Assembly (NCBI RefSeq): GCF_035917415.1
Contig: NZ_CP109073.1
Location: 1,595,001 to 1,659,000, forward strand
Length of the DNA: 64,000 bases
Direction of reading: 5' to 3'
Origin: Streptomyces sp. NBC_01803
GTDB lineage: Bacteria; Actinomycetota; Actinomycetes; Streptomycetales; Streptomycetaceae
Part shown: positions 20,255-29,720 of the stretch, one piece after another
Layout of the letters: each line of letters begins with the position of its first letter
How positions within the stretch are numbered: position 1 is the first letter of the stretch
Translations under genes and position numbers: made by a program
The notes under the pieces: generated by a model
Database searches by the model: none
Told to the model about the DNA's origin: nothing
What the model saw: only the letters and a program-made list of their open reading frames with translations

Positions 20255-20530
20255 GTGACATCGACTCAGCAGGGACTCACCCCGCGCCAGGCCCGCCGGC
20301 TGCGGATGGGCATCGCCGCCGCGGCGATGGTCGCGATGGCTGTCGTGCTCGTCATACAGCTCGGTGACGGCTCGTCCCTGCGGTCCATAGGTCTGTACGG
20401 CGCCGCGTTCGTCCTCTCCGGCGCCGTGATCGAGATGAGCCGACGCGGCCGGACCCGGCTGGGGATGGCCGTGCTCGTCACCGGGTTCGTGCTTCTGCTC
20501 GGCGCCGACTGGTGGTTGCGGAGCTTCTAG
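20255..20530 (+). CDS. small three-helix membrane protein, probably leaderless
   Basis: This 91-residue protein of unknown function has a short cytoplasmic N-terminus with QQGLTPRQARRLRM and three hydrophobic segments (about 18-37, 44-63, 69-89). No ribosome binding site precedes GTG 20255. Instead a -10 element TATGCT sits at 20243-20248, so transcription should begin at or next to the G of GTG, giving a leaderless mRNA. It lies inside the T7SS locus, divergent from the esx operon and upstream of bldB. Confidence 0.75.
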   Translation: MTSTQQGLTPRQARRLRMGIAAAAMVAMAVVLVIQLGDGSSLRSIGLYGAAFVLSGAVIEMSRRGRTRLGMAVLVTGFVLLLGADWWLRSF

Positions 20531-20561
20531 CCGCGCGTGGGGCGGTGACAGTGAGCCGCGC

Positions 20562-20588
20562 TACGATCACGTTCGGGCGTTCCGCCCG
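20562..20588 (+). promoter_or_regulatory. bldB promoter -10 element and overlapping dyad
   Basis: TACGAT (20562-20567) is a TAnnnT -10 element. A perfect 6-bp inverted repeat with a 3-base loop (20574-20579 with 20583-20588) starts at the expected transcription start, where an operator would block initiation. No clear -35 is seen. Confidence 0.4.
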
Positions 20589-20623
20589 CCCCATGTCCCG
20601 CTGAGCGAAGGGAAAGTGCGCCG

Positions 20624-20893
20624 ATGGCCGCGACCGAGACTCCGGAAGAGATCGCCGCGCGCAAGGAGCGCGAGAAGAACGAGCTGTACGCCCTGGACAT
20701 CTCCGGCGTGGAGTGGCTGAGCGCCCCCGGGGGCCCGGAGGACGAGAAGGTCGAGATCGCGTACCTGCCGGGTGGCGGCGTCGGCATGCGGAACTCGAAG
20801 GATCCCGCCACCGTGCTGCGGTTCACCGCGGCCGAGTGGGAGGCGTTCGTGCTGGGCGCGCGGGACGGCGAGTTCGACGTCGACGCCGGGTGA
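20624..20893 (+). CDS. bldB: DUF397 family protein, probable developmental regulator BldB
   Basis: This 89-residue protein has the DUF397 signature at its C-terminus: VGMRNSKDPATVLRFTAAEW followed by FVLGARDGEFD. The N-terminus is a charged helix (EEIAARKEREK). ATG 20624 has an AGGGAAAG ribosome binding site. In S. coelicolor bldB encodes a small protein of this family next to the esx genes and is needed for aerial growth, so family and place agree. I have no sequence comparison to prove orthology; a different DUF397 paralogue is possible. No DNA-binding motif is visible. Confidence 0.65.
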   Translation: MAATETPEEIAARKEREKNELYALDISGVEWLSAPGGPEDEKVEIAYLPGGGVGMRNSKDPATVLRFTAAEWEAFVLGARDGEFDVDAG

Positions 20894-20914
20894 GGGCGGG
20901 CCGCCCCGGCGCGG

Positions 20915-21178
20915 TCAGCGTCTGACGCGGGTGTGGGCCCCGAGGGCCGCTCCCGGAAATCCGCCGAGACGATCTCGGAGCCGACGGGTCGCCGGCATCG
21001 GTTCCCGGAGCCAGCGGTAGGTGCTGTGCTCGGTGCGGACGCCTTCCGCGTAGTCGGGGTCGGCGTGGGCCGGTTCGTCGACCGTCCAGGGCCCGGACCT
21101 GTGCCGCCCCGGCCACGGCGGGGGACGCGCCCGCCGCCGGTCCTCAGCGGGCGCGCCACCGCCGGTCGCGGTGGACAA
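20915..21178 (-). CDS. possible small gene overlapping the second mycosin
   Basis: A minus-strand frame of up to 87 codons (TTG 21178 the only reasonable start) has coding-like codon bias over SGPWTVDEPAHADPDYAEGV to about residue 65. It overlaps the end of the downstream-reading mycosin gene by 35 bases. No convincing ribosome binding site is present and the bias weakens at both ends. It could be a short coupled gene, a remnant, or chance. No family is recognised. Confidence 0.3.
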   Translation of the reverse strand: MSTATGGGAPAEDRRRARPPPWPGRHRSGPWTVDEPAHADPDYAEGVRTEHSTYRWLREPMPATRRLRDRLGGFPGAALGAHTRVRR

Positions 21179-22334
21179 GGGCCGCGCCCGCCAGGACGGC
21201 GACCAGGACGGCGACGGCCAGCACGGCGAACGTGCCGAGGCGCTCGGCCCGTTCGGCGTGCGTCTCACCGAGCACGACGTCCGGCACCTCGGGGGCCGGG
21301 GCCGCGGCGACCCCCTCGTCGGGGACGGGCGCCTCGGCGGGCCGGGTGTCGTCCTCGGTGAGAGCGCGGACCGGGTCCACGACGCCCCAGCCGATGTACG
21401 GGTCCGGGCCGGGGATGGCGCGTTCGGCCGTCTGCTGGAGATGGGTGACGATCTCCGGCGCGGTCCAGTCGGGGTGATCGGCGCGCAACAGGGCGGCGAC
21501 GCCCGCGACGAAGGGGGCGGCGAAGCTGGTGCCGTTGTCCACGCACTGGCCGCCGCCCGGCACGGTGGAGACGATGTCCACGCCGGGGGCCGCGATGCCG
21601 ACGAAGTCGCCGGACTGGGAGAACGGCGCCCGCTCGTTGTTGCGGTCGGAGGCGGCCACGGCGAGGACCCCGTCGTAGGCGGCGGGGTACGTCTCGCGGA
21701 GGCGGCCGTCGGCGCCGTCGTTGCCGACCGAGGCGATGACGACGATGTCCGCCGCCAACGCCCGGTCGACGGCCTGCTTCAGCACGGATTCGTCGCTGGG
21801 TACGCCTTCACTGTCCTGGGAGATGTTGATGATGTCGGCGCCCGACGCGACGGCGTGGTCGATGCCGTCGGCCAGGGTCCGGACGGTGCCGTTCCCCCGG
21901 GCGTCGTTCTGCCGGATCGGGATGATCATGGCCCCGGGCGCCAGACCGACGAAGCCGGTGTCCTCGTGCGGGCGGGCGGCGATGATGCCGGCCACCTTGG
22001 TGCCGTGGCCCACGGTGTCGGTGGTGGGGCCGCCCTCCCCGCCGGTGAGATCGGCGCCGGAGCGGGCGTCGACGGCCTCGGTGAGCTGCCGATTGCCGGT
22101 GTCGACGCCCGAGTCGATGACGGCCACGCGCACGTTCTCGCCCCGGGTCGTCTCCCAGAGCTCGTCGAACAGCAGGCGCTGGAGCGGCCAGGGGCGTTCC
22201 TCAATGGGCTCGGCGGGGAACGCGCACTCGGCGCCGGCCGCCCCGGCGGTGGGCGCGCCGGTGGCGCCGAGGGCGGCGGTCAGGCCCAGGGCCGCCGCCG
22301 TGCGGGCCGTGCGGGGAAGGGACATGGTGCTCAC
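21144..22334 (-). CDS. mycP: mycosin, T7SS subtilisin-like protease (copy 2)
   Basis: This second S8 mycosin of 396 residues has a signal peptide (about 1-35), Asp74 (VIDSGVD), His110 (GHGTKVAG), Ser270 (NGTSFAAP), a cysteine pair (37 and 264) that could form the loop disulfide known in mycosins, and a C-terminal membrane helix (about 369-388). It starts at GTG 22334, overlapping the eccB stop by four bases (GTGA), so it is coupled to the core channel gene. An ATG nine bases further on is possible. Being coupled to eccB, it is the more likely structural mycosin of the channel. Confidence 0.92.
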   Translation of the reverse strand: MSTMSLPRTARTAAALGLTAALGATGAPTAGAAGAECAFPAEPIEERPWPLQRLLFDELWETTRGENVRVAVIDSGVDTGNRQLTEAVDARSGADLTGGEGGPTTDTVGHGTKVAGIIAARPHEDTGFVGLAPGAMIIPIRQNDARGNGTVRTLADGIDHAVASGADIINISQDSEGVPSDESVLKQAVDRALAADIVVIASVGNDGADGRLRETYPAAYDGVLAVAASDRNNERAPFSQSGDFVGIAAPGVDIVSTVPGGGQCVDNGTSFAAPFVAGVAALLRADHPDWTAPEIVTHLQQTAERAIPGPDPYIGWGVVDPVRALTEDDTRPAEAPVPDEGVAAAPAPEVPDVVLGETHAERAERLGTFAVLAVAVLVAVLAGAALVHRDRRWRAR

Positions 22335-23800
22335 GATCCCTGGGGCTGCTTGGCGCTGTCGGTGTCCAGGCGCGGTCCGGTCGGCAGCAGGGTGGACCAA
22401 CTCGCGGGCACCGGGACCGGGCTGATGTCGCCGTAGCCAAGCCTGAGCTGGGCCTGATCGGCCTCCTCGCCGGTGGCGGTGGCCTGGACGGCGTAGCGCA
22501 GCCCGGTGTCGGTGGCGAGGAAGACGCCGCCCGCCTCGGCCTGTTCACCGACCACCTGCCGGTAGAGCAGGCCGGTGCCGGGGGTGACGTACGCGCTGGT
22601 GGCGCCGGAGGCGATGGTCGCCGGGTAGGCGTCGCCGGCCCAGGTGGCCTGCTCGGTGCCGCCGTCGCCGTCGACGGAGAGCAGGACGGAGCAGATGGTG
22701 TCGCGCGCGCCGACGTTGACCTGGGTGACCGGCTCGGCGGGCCAGTCCAGGCCGTGGTCGGGCGCGGCCTCGGCCGAGCTGGGAACGAAGCTCGCCGCGC
22801 CGACGTCGAGGGGCTCGCCGGCCTGCCCGAGGAAGTCCAGGGCCCGGCTGCCGAGCAGCAGCCGCGCGGTGAAGTCGGAGACGGGGACGACCTGTTCCGG
22901 CAGGACGACGTACTGCTGCGGCCCGCCGCCGGTGGGGGCGCGCAGGACCATGCCCACGAGGTTCGCCTCGGCGGCGAGTCCCGGGACGCCGGCCGGGTCC
23001 CCGGGGCGGCCGGGCAGGTCGGGGAAGGCGATGGGCGTGCCGTCGTGGAAGGTCTCCAGCCACTCCTGGCCGACCGGCTGCGGCTCCCCCCGGGTGAGCA
23101 GCAGGAGCAGGAGATCCAGCTCGTCGCCCCGCTCGTCCAGGCGGTACTTGGTGCCCGCCGGGTCCACCAGGTACAGCGCGCCGTCGTCCTCGGTCGAGCG
23201 GACGAACAGCACGTCGCCGCCGGTCAGCCGCTCGCGGCCCCCGACGCGCGCGGCGTCCCGATCCGCGAGGATGAACACGGCCTGCTGCACGCCGCCCTCG
23301 CCGCCGCCCGGCTGCTGGCAGACGGCCCAGCGCTTGGCCTCCCCGGCCTCCTCGGCCGAGGGCAGGCGGTCGGGCGCGTAGGGGATGCCAAGGGTGGGCC
23401 CGCGCGGGATCGTCCCGCTGTCGAGCTCCTCCTCGTCCACACTGACGATGCTGAGATCGCCGGGGTTGTCGAGCAGGAGCCGCGCGGACGACAGGTTGAG
23501 CACGGGGTGCAGCTGGGCACGGTCGCCGGTCTCCAGCACCACGTAGCGGGTGGTGGAGTCGCTGCCGATGATGACGTTCTCGCCCGGCTCGTCCCACCCC
23601 TCGGGGACGGCGGGCCGGAACATGCCCCACGCGCCGAAGCCTGCCAGGATCAGCGCGCCGACAATCATCCCCGGCAGGACGGCGCGCAGCGGGCGCGGCG
23701 CGCCCTCCTCGGTGACGGTCGACGCGGGCCGCAGGAACGCCGCGACAGTGCGCCGTTTCGCGAACGTGTAGGCGTTCAGCTCGTCCTTGCGCGACGCCAT
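22331..23800 (-). CDS. eccB: T7SS core component EccB
   Basis: EccB is a single-pass protein whose large periplasmic-side domain caps the ESX channel. The 489-residue protein begins with ASRKDELNAYTFAKRR, the conserved cytoplasmic motif, then one transmembrane helix (about 41-60). The extracytoplasmic domain contains two lone cysteines (161 and 370) that match the conserved EccB disulfide. ATG 23800 has GGGGAGGAG about nine bases upstream. It is divergent from eccE and overlaps the second mycosin gene. Confidence 0.93.
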   Translation of the reverse strand: MASRKDELNAYTFAKRRTVAAFLRPASTVTEEGAPRPLRAVLPGMIVGALILAGFGAWGMFRPAVPEGWDEPGENVIIGSDSTTRYVVLETGDRAQLHPVLNLSSARLLLDNPGDLSIVSVDEEELDSGTIPRGPTLGIPYAPDRLPSAEEAGEAKRWAVCQQPGGGEGGVQQAVFILADRDAARVGGRERLTGGDVLFVRSTEDDGALYLVDPAGTKYRLDERGDELDLLLLLLTRGEPQPVGQEWLETFHDGTPIAFPDLPGRPGDPAGVPGLAAEANLVGMVLRAPTGGGPQQYVVLPEQVVPVSDFTARLLLGSRALDFLGQAGEPLDVGAASFVPSSAEAAPDHGLDWPAEPVTQVNVGARDTICSVLLSVDGDGGTEQATWAGDAYPATIASGATSAYVTPGTGLLYRQVVGEQAEAGGVFLATDTGLRYAVQATATGEEADQAQLRLGYGDISPVPVPASWSTLLPTGPRLDTDSAKQPQGS

Positions 23801-23850
23801 GGGTGACCGCTCCTCCCCGTGCCCGTGAACGGGCTGTCAGTCCGGGGATC

Positions 23851-23856
23851 TACTAT
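23851..23856 (+). promoter_or_regulatory. eccE promoter -10 element
   Basis: TACTAT matches the TAnnnT consensus and ends five bases before GTG 23862. Transcription from about 23862-23863 would give either a 35-base leader with AGGAGGGGG before ATG 23898, or a leaderless start at GTG 23862. Confidence 0.5.
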
Positions 23857-23897
23857 GCCGGGTGACGGAGCGCTCACTGTCAGGAGGGGGGCCCAGG

Positions 23898-25187
23898 ATG
23901 GCGACTGCCGCGACGGCCGCGAGGGCGGGGGCGGACCGGTCGGCCCGGGGAGTGGCGCCGCGGGCGCTGCCCGGGCCCGGCGGGCTGCTTCCGCTGTGGC
24001 CGCTGCTGTGTCTCCAAACCGCGGGCGGGCTGGTGCTGGGCGCGGTGGCGGCGGACAGCCCGCTGCTCGGCGCGCTGGCCGTGGTGCCCGTGGCGTTGCT
24101 GGCGCTGGTGCTCGTCGCCTGGCGGCAGGGGGAGCCGCTGCCGGTGTGGATCGGCTCGGCGCTGGCGCTGCGGCGCAGGCGGCGGGCGGCGGCGGTGCCG
24201 TTGCCCGCGGGCGAGGACCCGTTGTTCTCGCTGGCCGCCGAGTGCCGCCCGGGGCTGCGGGGTTATCCGTTCGCGGCGCGCGGCGGGCGCGGCGGCCGGG
24301 AGCGGCGCGAGGTCGGCATGGCCGGGGATGGCGGGACGCTGACGGTGGTGCTGCGGGTGGAGGCGGCGCCGGCGCCGCTCCAGCCGGGCCACGCGGTCAG
24401 GCCGCTGCCGCTGTCGCTGCTCCACGACGCGCTGGAGACCGACGGCATCAGTCTGGAGTCCGTGCAGTCGGTGCAGTACACGCAGCCCGCCCCGGCGCCG
24501 ACGCTGCCGGAGCGCTCGGTGGCCGGGACGAGTTACGCGCTGCTCCAGGAGCGAGGGGCCGCCGCGCCCGCGCTGCGGCTGACCTGGGTGGCGCTGCGGC
24601 TGGATCCCGAGCTGTGCCCACGCGCGGTCGCGGAGCGCGGTGGCGGCCTGGTGGGCGCGCAGCGCTGTCTGGCGCGCGCCGCCGACCAGTTGGCGAGCAG
24701 GCTGACCGGTGCGGGCTTCACGGCGACGGTGCTGACGCAGGCCGAGCTGCTGTCGGCGGTGGCCGCGTGCACCAGCTCGGACCCGGCGGCGACGACGCTG
24801 ATAGGCCGCGGCGACGGGCCGCGGCGACGGCGGACGGCCGAGGGACCGCGGGTCTGGCGGTGCGACGACCGGTGGCACTCGACGTTCCGGGTGGCGCGCT
24901 GGCCGGTGCTCGGTCCCGACGCGACGCCGCTGCCGGGGCTGGTGGCGCTGCTGACGTCGTTGCCCGCCTTCGCCACGACGTTCGCGCTGACCCTGCGGCG
25001 ACGGGGGCGCGGCGCGGTCGAGTTGAGCGGCCATGTGCGGATCACCGGGCGGGGTGAGGAGGAGCTGCGGGTGGCCGGCGGTCAGTTGCTGCGGGCCGCG
25101 CGGGCCGCCCGGGTGGGGCTGGCGCGGATGGACCGGCAGCAGTTGCCGGGCGTCCAGGCGACGTTGCCGCTGGGCGGGGTGCGCTGA
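23898..25187 (+). CDS. eccE: T7SS component EccE
   Basis: EccE lies at the periphery of the ESX membrane complex and has two transmembrane helices (here about 30-52 and 55-76) followed by a cytoplasmic domain rich in Arg and Ala. The 429-residue length and position beside eccB support the call; sequence conservation in this family is weak. ATG 23898 is chosen for its strong AGGAGGGGG site; GTG 23862 would add 12 residues. It ends with a one-base TGATG overlap with the next gene. Confidence 0.85.
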   Translation: MATAATAARAGADRSARGVAPRALPGPGGLLPLWPLLCLQTAGGLVLGAVAADSPLLGALAVVPVALLALVLVAWRQGEPLPVWIGSALALRRRRRAAAVPLPAGEDPLFSLAAECRPGLRGYPFAARGGRGGRERREVGMAGDGGTLTVVLRVEAAPAPLQPGHAVRPLPLSLLHDALETDGISLESVQSVQYTQPAPAPTLPERSVAGTSYALLQERGAAAPALRLTWVALRLDPELCPRAVAERGGGLVGAQRCLARAADQLASRLTGAGFTATVLTQAELLSAVAACTSSDPAATTLIGRGDGPRRRRTAEGPRVWRCDDRWHSTFRVARWPVLGPDATPLPGLVALLTSLPAFATTFALTLRRRGRGAVELSGHVRITGRGEEELRVAGGQLLRAARAARVGLARMDRQQLPGVQATLPLGGVR

Positions 25188-25867
25188 TGGGCCGCGCGGG
25201 GCACGTGCTCTCCGCGGGGGAGCTGGCGGCGCTCTCGCTGCCGGTGGGCGACGACGGCATCATCGTGGGCGTCGACGGCCGGGCCCGGCCGGCGGTGCTG
25301 GGCATCCACCATCCCGTGCCGTTCGACATGGTGCTGATCGGCGGCGTCTGGACGGCGAACGTGCTGGCGCTGCGCGCGGTCGCCACCGGCGTGCGGGTGG
25401 CCGTGGAGACGGGCCGCCCGCAGCTGTGGACGCGGCTGGCCCAGGCGGCGAACGGCGGCCTGGAGTGCATGACGCTGCACGAGGTCGGCAAAGTGCCGCC
25501 GCTCGGGGCCACGCTGGGCAGTCCGGTGCTGGTGATCCGGGACTGCGGAATCCGGCCGCCGCGCGGGCGGGTGGCGTCCGCGCCCTGGCAGCCGGTGCTG
25601 ACGCTGCTGCCCTATGTGGGCCCGGTGACCCCCCGGTTGATCGAGCGGGCCGCGCTGGTGGGGGTGCAGCAGGTCTCCCCCGAGGAGGCCCGGCTGATAG
25701 GCCGCGTCATGGCCCTGCCCGAGGCGCAGGTGGAGGCCCTGTCGACGTTCGCGGAGAATGTGACGCTGTGGTGCACGCGGACCTCCCGGCGGATGGTCAG
25801 AATGGTGCCGACGGACAGCGAGACGGGGCTGCTGGGGAATCCCAGCCGCCTCGACCCGGTCGCCTGA
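25187..25867 (+). CDS. T7SS-locus protein of unknown function
   Basis: This 226-residue soluble protein has no signal peptide, membrane helix or nucleotide motif that I recognise. Its ATG overlaps the eccE stop (TGATG), so translation is coupled. The sequence is mixed alpha/beta, e.g. DGIIVGVDGRARPAVLGIH and LATGVRVAV-like strands, and it binds nothing obvious. By coupling, a cytoplasmic accessory of EccE or of the next ATPase is plausible. The 252 bases after it hold only the leader of the EspI-like gene. Confidence 0.75.
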   Translation: MGRAGHVLSAGELAALSLPVGDDGIIVGVDGRARPAVLGIHHPVPFDMVLIGGVWTANVLALRAVATGVRVAVETGRPQLWTRLAQAANGGLECMTLHEVGKVPPLGATLGSPVLVIRDCGIRPPRGRVASAPWQPVLTLLPYVGPVTPRLIERAALVGVQQVSPEEARLIGRVMALPEAQVEALSTFAENVTLWCTRTSRRMVRMVPTDSETGLLGNPSRLDPVA

Positions 25868-26119
25868 AGCGACTCGTCCGTTCCGCCCGGCCGGACGCCC
25901 CCTTTGCCCCGGTACGCACGGCGGGGTGGCCCTCGCCGCGAGGGGAGGTATAGGGGAGTTCGCGGGGGGCGATTAGGGTGAGGGTGGGCGCGGCACCAGT
26001 GTCGTAGAGGCAATGACCTGAGCCCACGTCGAGGGAACCGCCCGGGGGTCCGGCCCGTCTTGCGCACAGCGACCCCACGGCGCGCGGAGCGGAAAGCAAT
26101 ATCAGGAGCGGGAGGCGTC

Positions 26120-28702
<2,583 letters not shown>

Positions 28703-28711
28703 GCCCGACGA

Positions 28712-28745
28712 CGCGAGGGCGGGCCCGGCCGGGTCAGCCCTCGCG
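28712..28745. terminator. bidirectional terminator between espI-like gene and ribF
   Basis: A 9-bp inverted repeat (28712-28720 with 28737-28745), with a 16-base GC-rich loop, spans the 31-base convergent gap and the last codons of ribF. It can serve both transcripts. Confidence 0.6.
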
Positions 28746-29681
28746 CGTCAGCCCGCGCACCTGACGGATGTCCTCCGCGATCCGCTCCATCAGCGCGTCG
28801 AGCGAGTCGAACGACTCCTGGCCGCGCACGAACGACTGGAACTCGATGGCGGCCCACTGGTCGTAGAGGTCGAGGTCGGTCCGGTCCAGCGCGTATGCCT
28901 CGACCGTCCGCCGCGTGCCGTGGAAGTGCGGGTTGGTGCCGACCGAGACGGCGGCGGGCAGCCGCTCCCCCGCCTCGGTGAGAAGCCATCCCGCGTACAC
29001 GCCGTCCGCCGGGACCGCTGCGTACCGCACGGTGTCGAGGTTCGCCGTGGGGATACCCAACTCCCGCCCGCGGTGGGCTCCGTGGACCACGGTGCCCTCG
29101 ACGCGGTGCGGGCGGCCGAGGACCCGGGAGGCGCCCGCCACGTCGCCCTCCAGGATCTGCCGTCTGGCCAGCGACGAGGAGAGCGGCTCCCCGTCCGCCG
29201 CGCCGCCGGGCGCGAACAGGTCGATGACGTGCACGTCGAAGTCATAGGTCTTGCCGAGCTCGGCCAGGGTCTCCACCGTGCCCGCCGCCCGGTGCCCGAA
29301 GCGGAAGTTGGGGCCCTCGACCACGGCGCGCGCGTGCAGCCGCTCCACGAGCAGCTTGACCACGAACTCCGACGGCGAGAGCTGCGAGAACCCCTGGGTG
29401 AACGGCAGCACCAGCACGGCGTCCACCCCGAGCCCGGCCATCAGCTCGGCCCGCCTGTCGTGCGTGGCGAGCAGCGGCGGATGAGTGCCCGGCCGGGTCA
29501 CCTCCTTCGGGTGCGGATCGAAGGTCACCACCACGGTGGGCACGCCGAACTCCCGCCCGAACGCCACGGCCCGGCCGATGATGAGCTGATGTCCTCGGTG
29601 CACCCCGTCGTACGAACCGATGGTGACGACGCTGCGTCCCCAGTCGTCGGGGATGTCCGCCATGTCACGCCAGCGCTGCAC
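28734..29681 (-). CDS. ribF: bifunctional riboflavin kinase/FAD synthetase
   Basis: RibF makes FMN and then FAD from riboflavin and ATP. The 315-residue protein has the N-terminal FAD synthetase domain with TIGSYDGVHRGHQ (an HxGH-type nucleotidyl-transferase site) and the C-terminal flavokinase domain with GIPTANL. GTG 29681 has GAGGAG eight bases upstream. It is the last gene of the leftward infB-type operon, 39 bases after the protease-ATPase gene, and converges on the EspI-like gene. Confidence 0.95.
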   Translation of the reverse strand: MQRWRDMADIPDDWGRSVVTIGSYDGVHRGHQLIIGRAVAFGREFGVPTVVVTFDPHPKEVTRPGTHPPLLATHDRRAELMAGLGVDAVLVLPFTQGFSQLSPSEFVVKLLVERLHARAVVEGPNFRFGHRAAGTVETLAELGKTYDFDVHVIDLFAPGGAADGEPLSSSLARRQILEGDVAGASRVLGRPHRVEGTVVHGAHRGRELGIPTANLDTVRYAAVPADGVYAGWLLTEAGERLPAAVSVGTNPHFHGTRRTVEAYALDRTDLDLYDQWAAIEFQSFVRGQESFDSLDALMERIAEDIRQVRGLTREG

Positions 29682-29720
29682 CGTTCTCGCTCCTCGCTGC
29701 TCTCCGGGTGGGCCTGCCGG

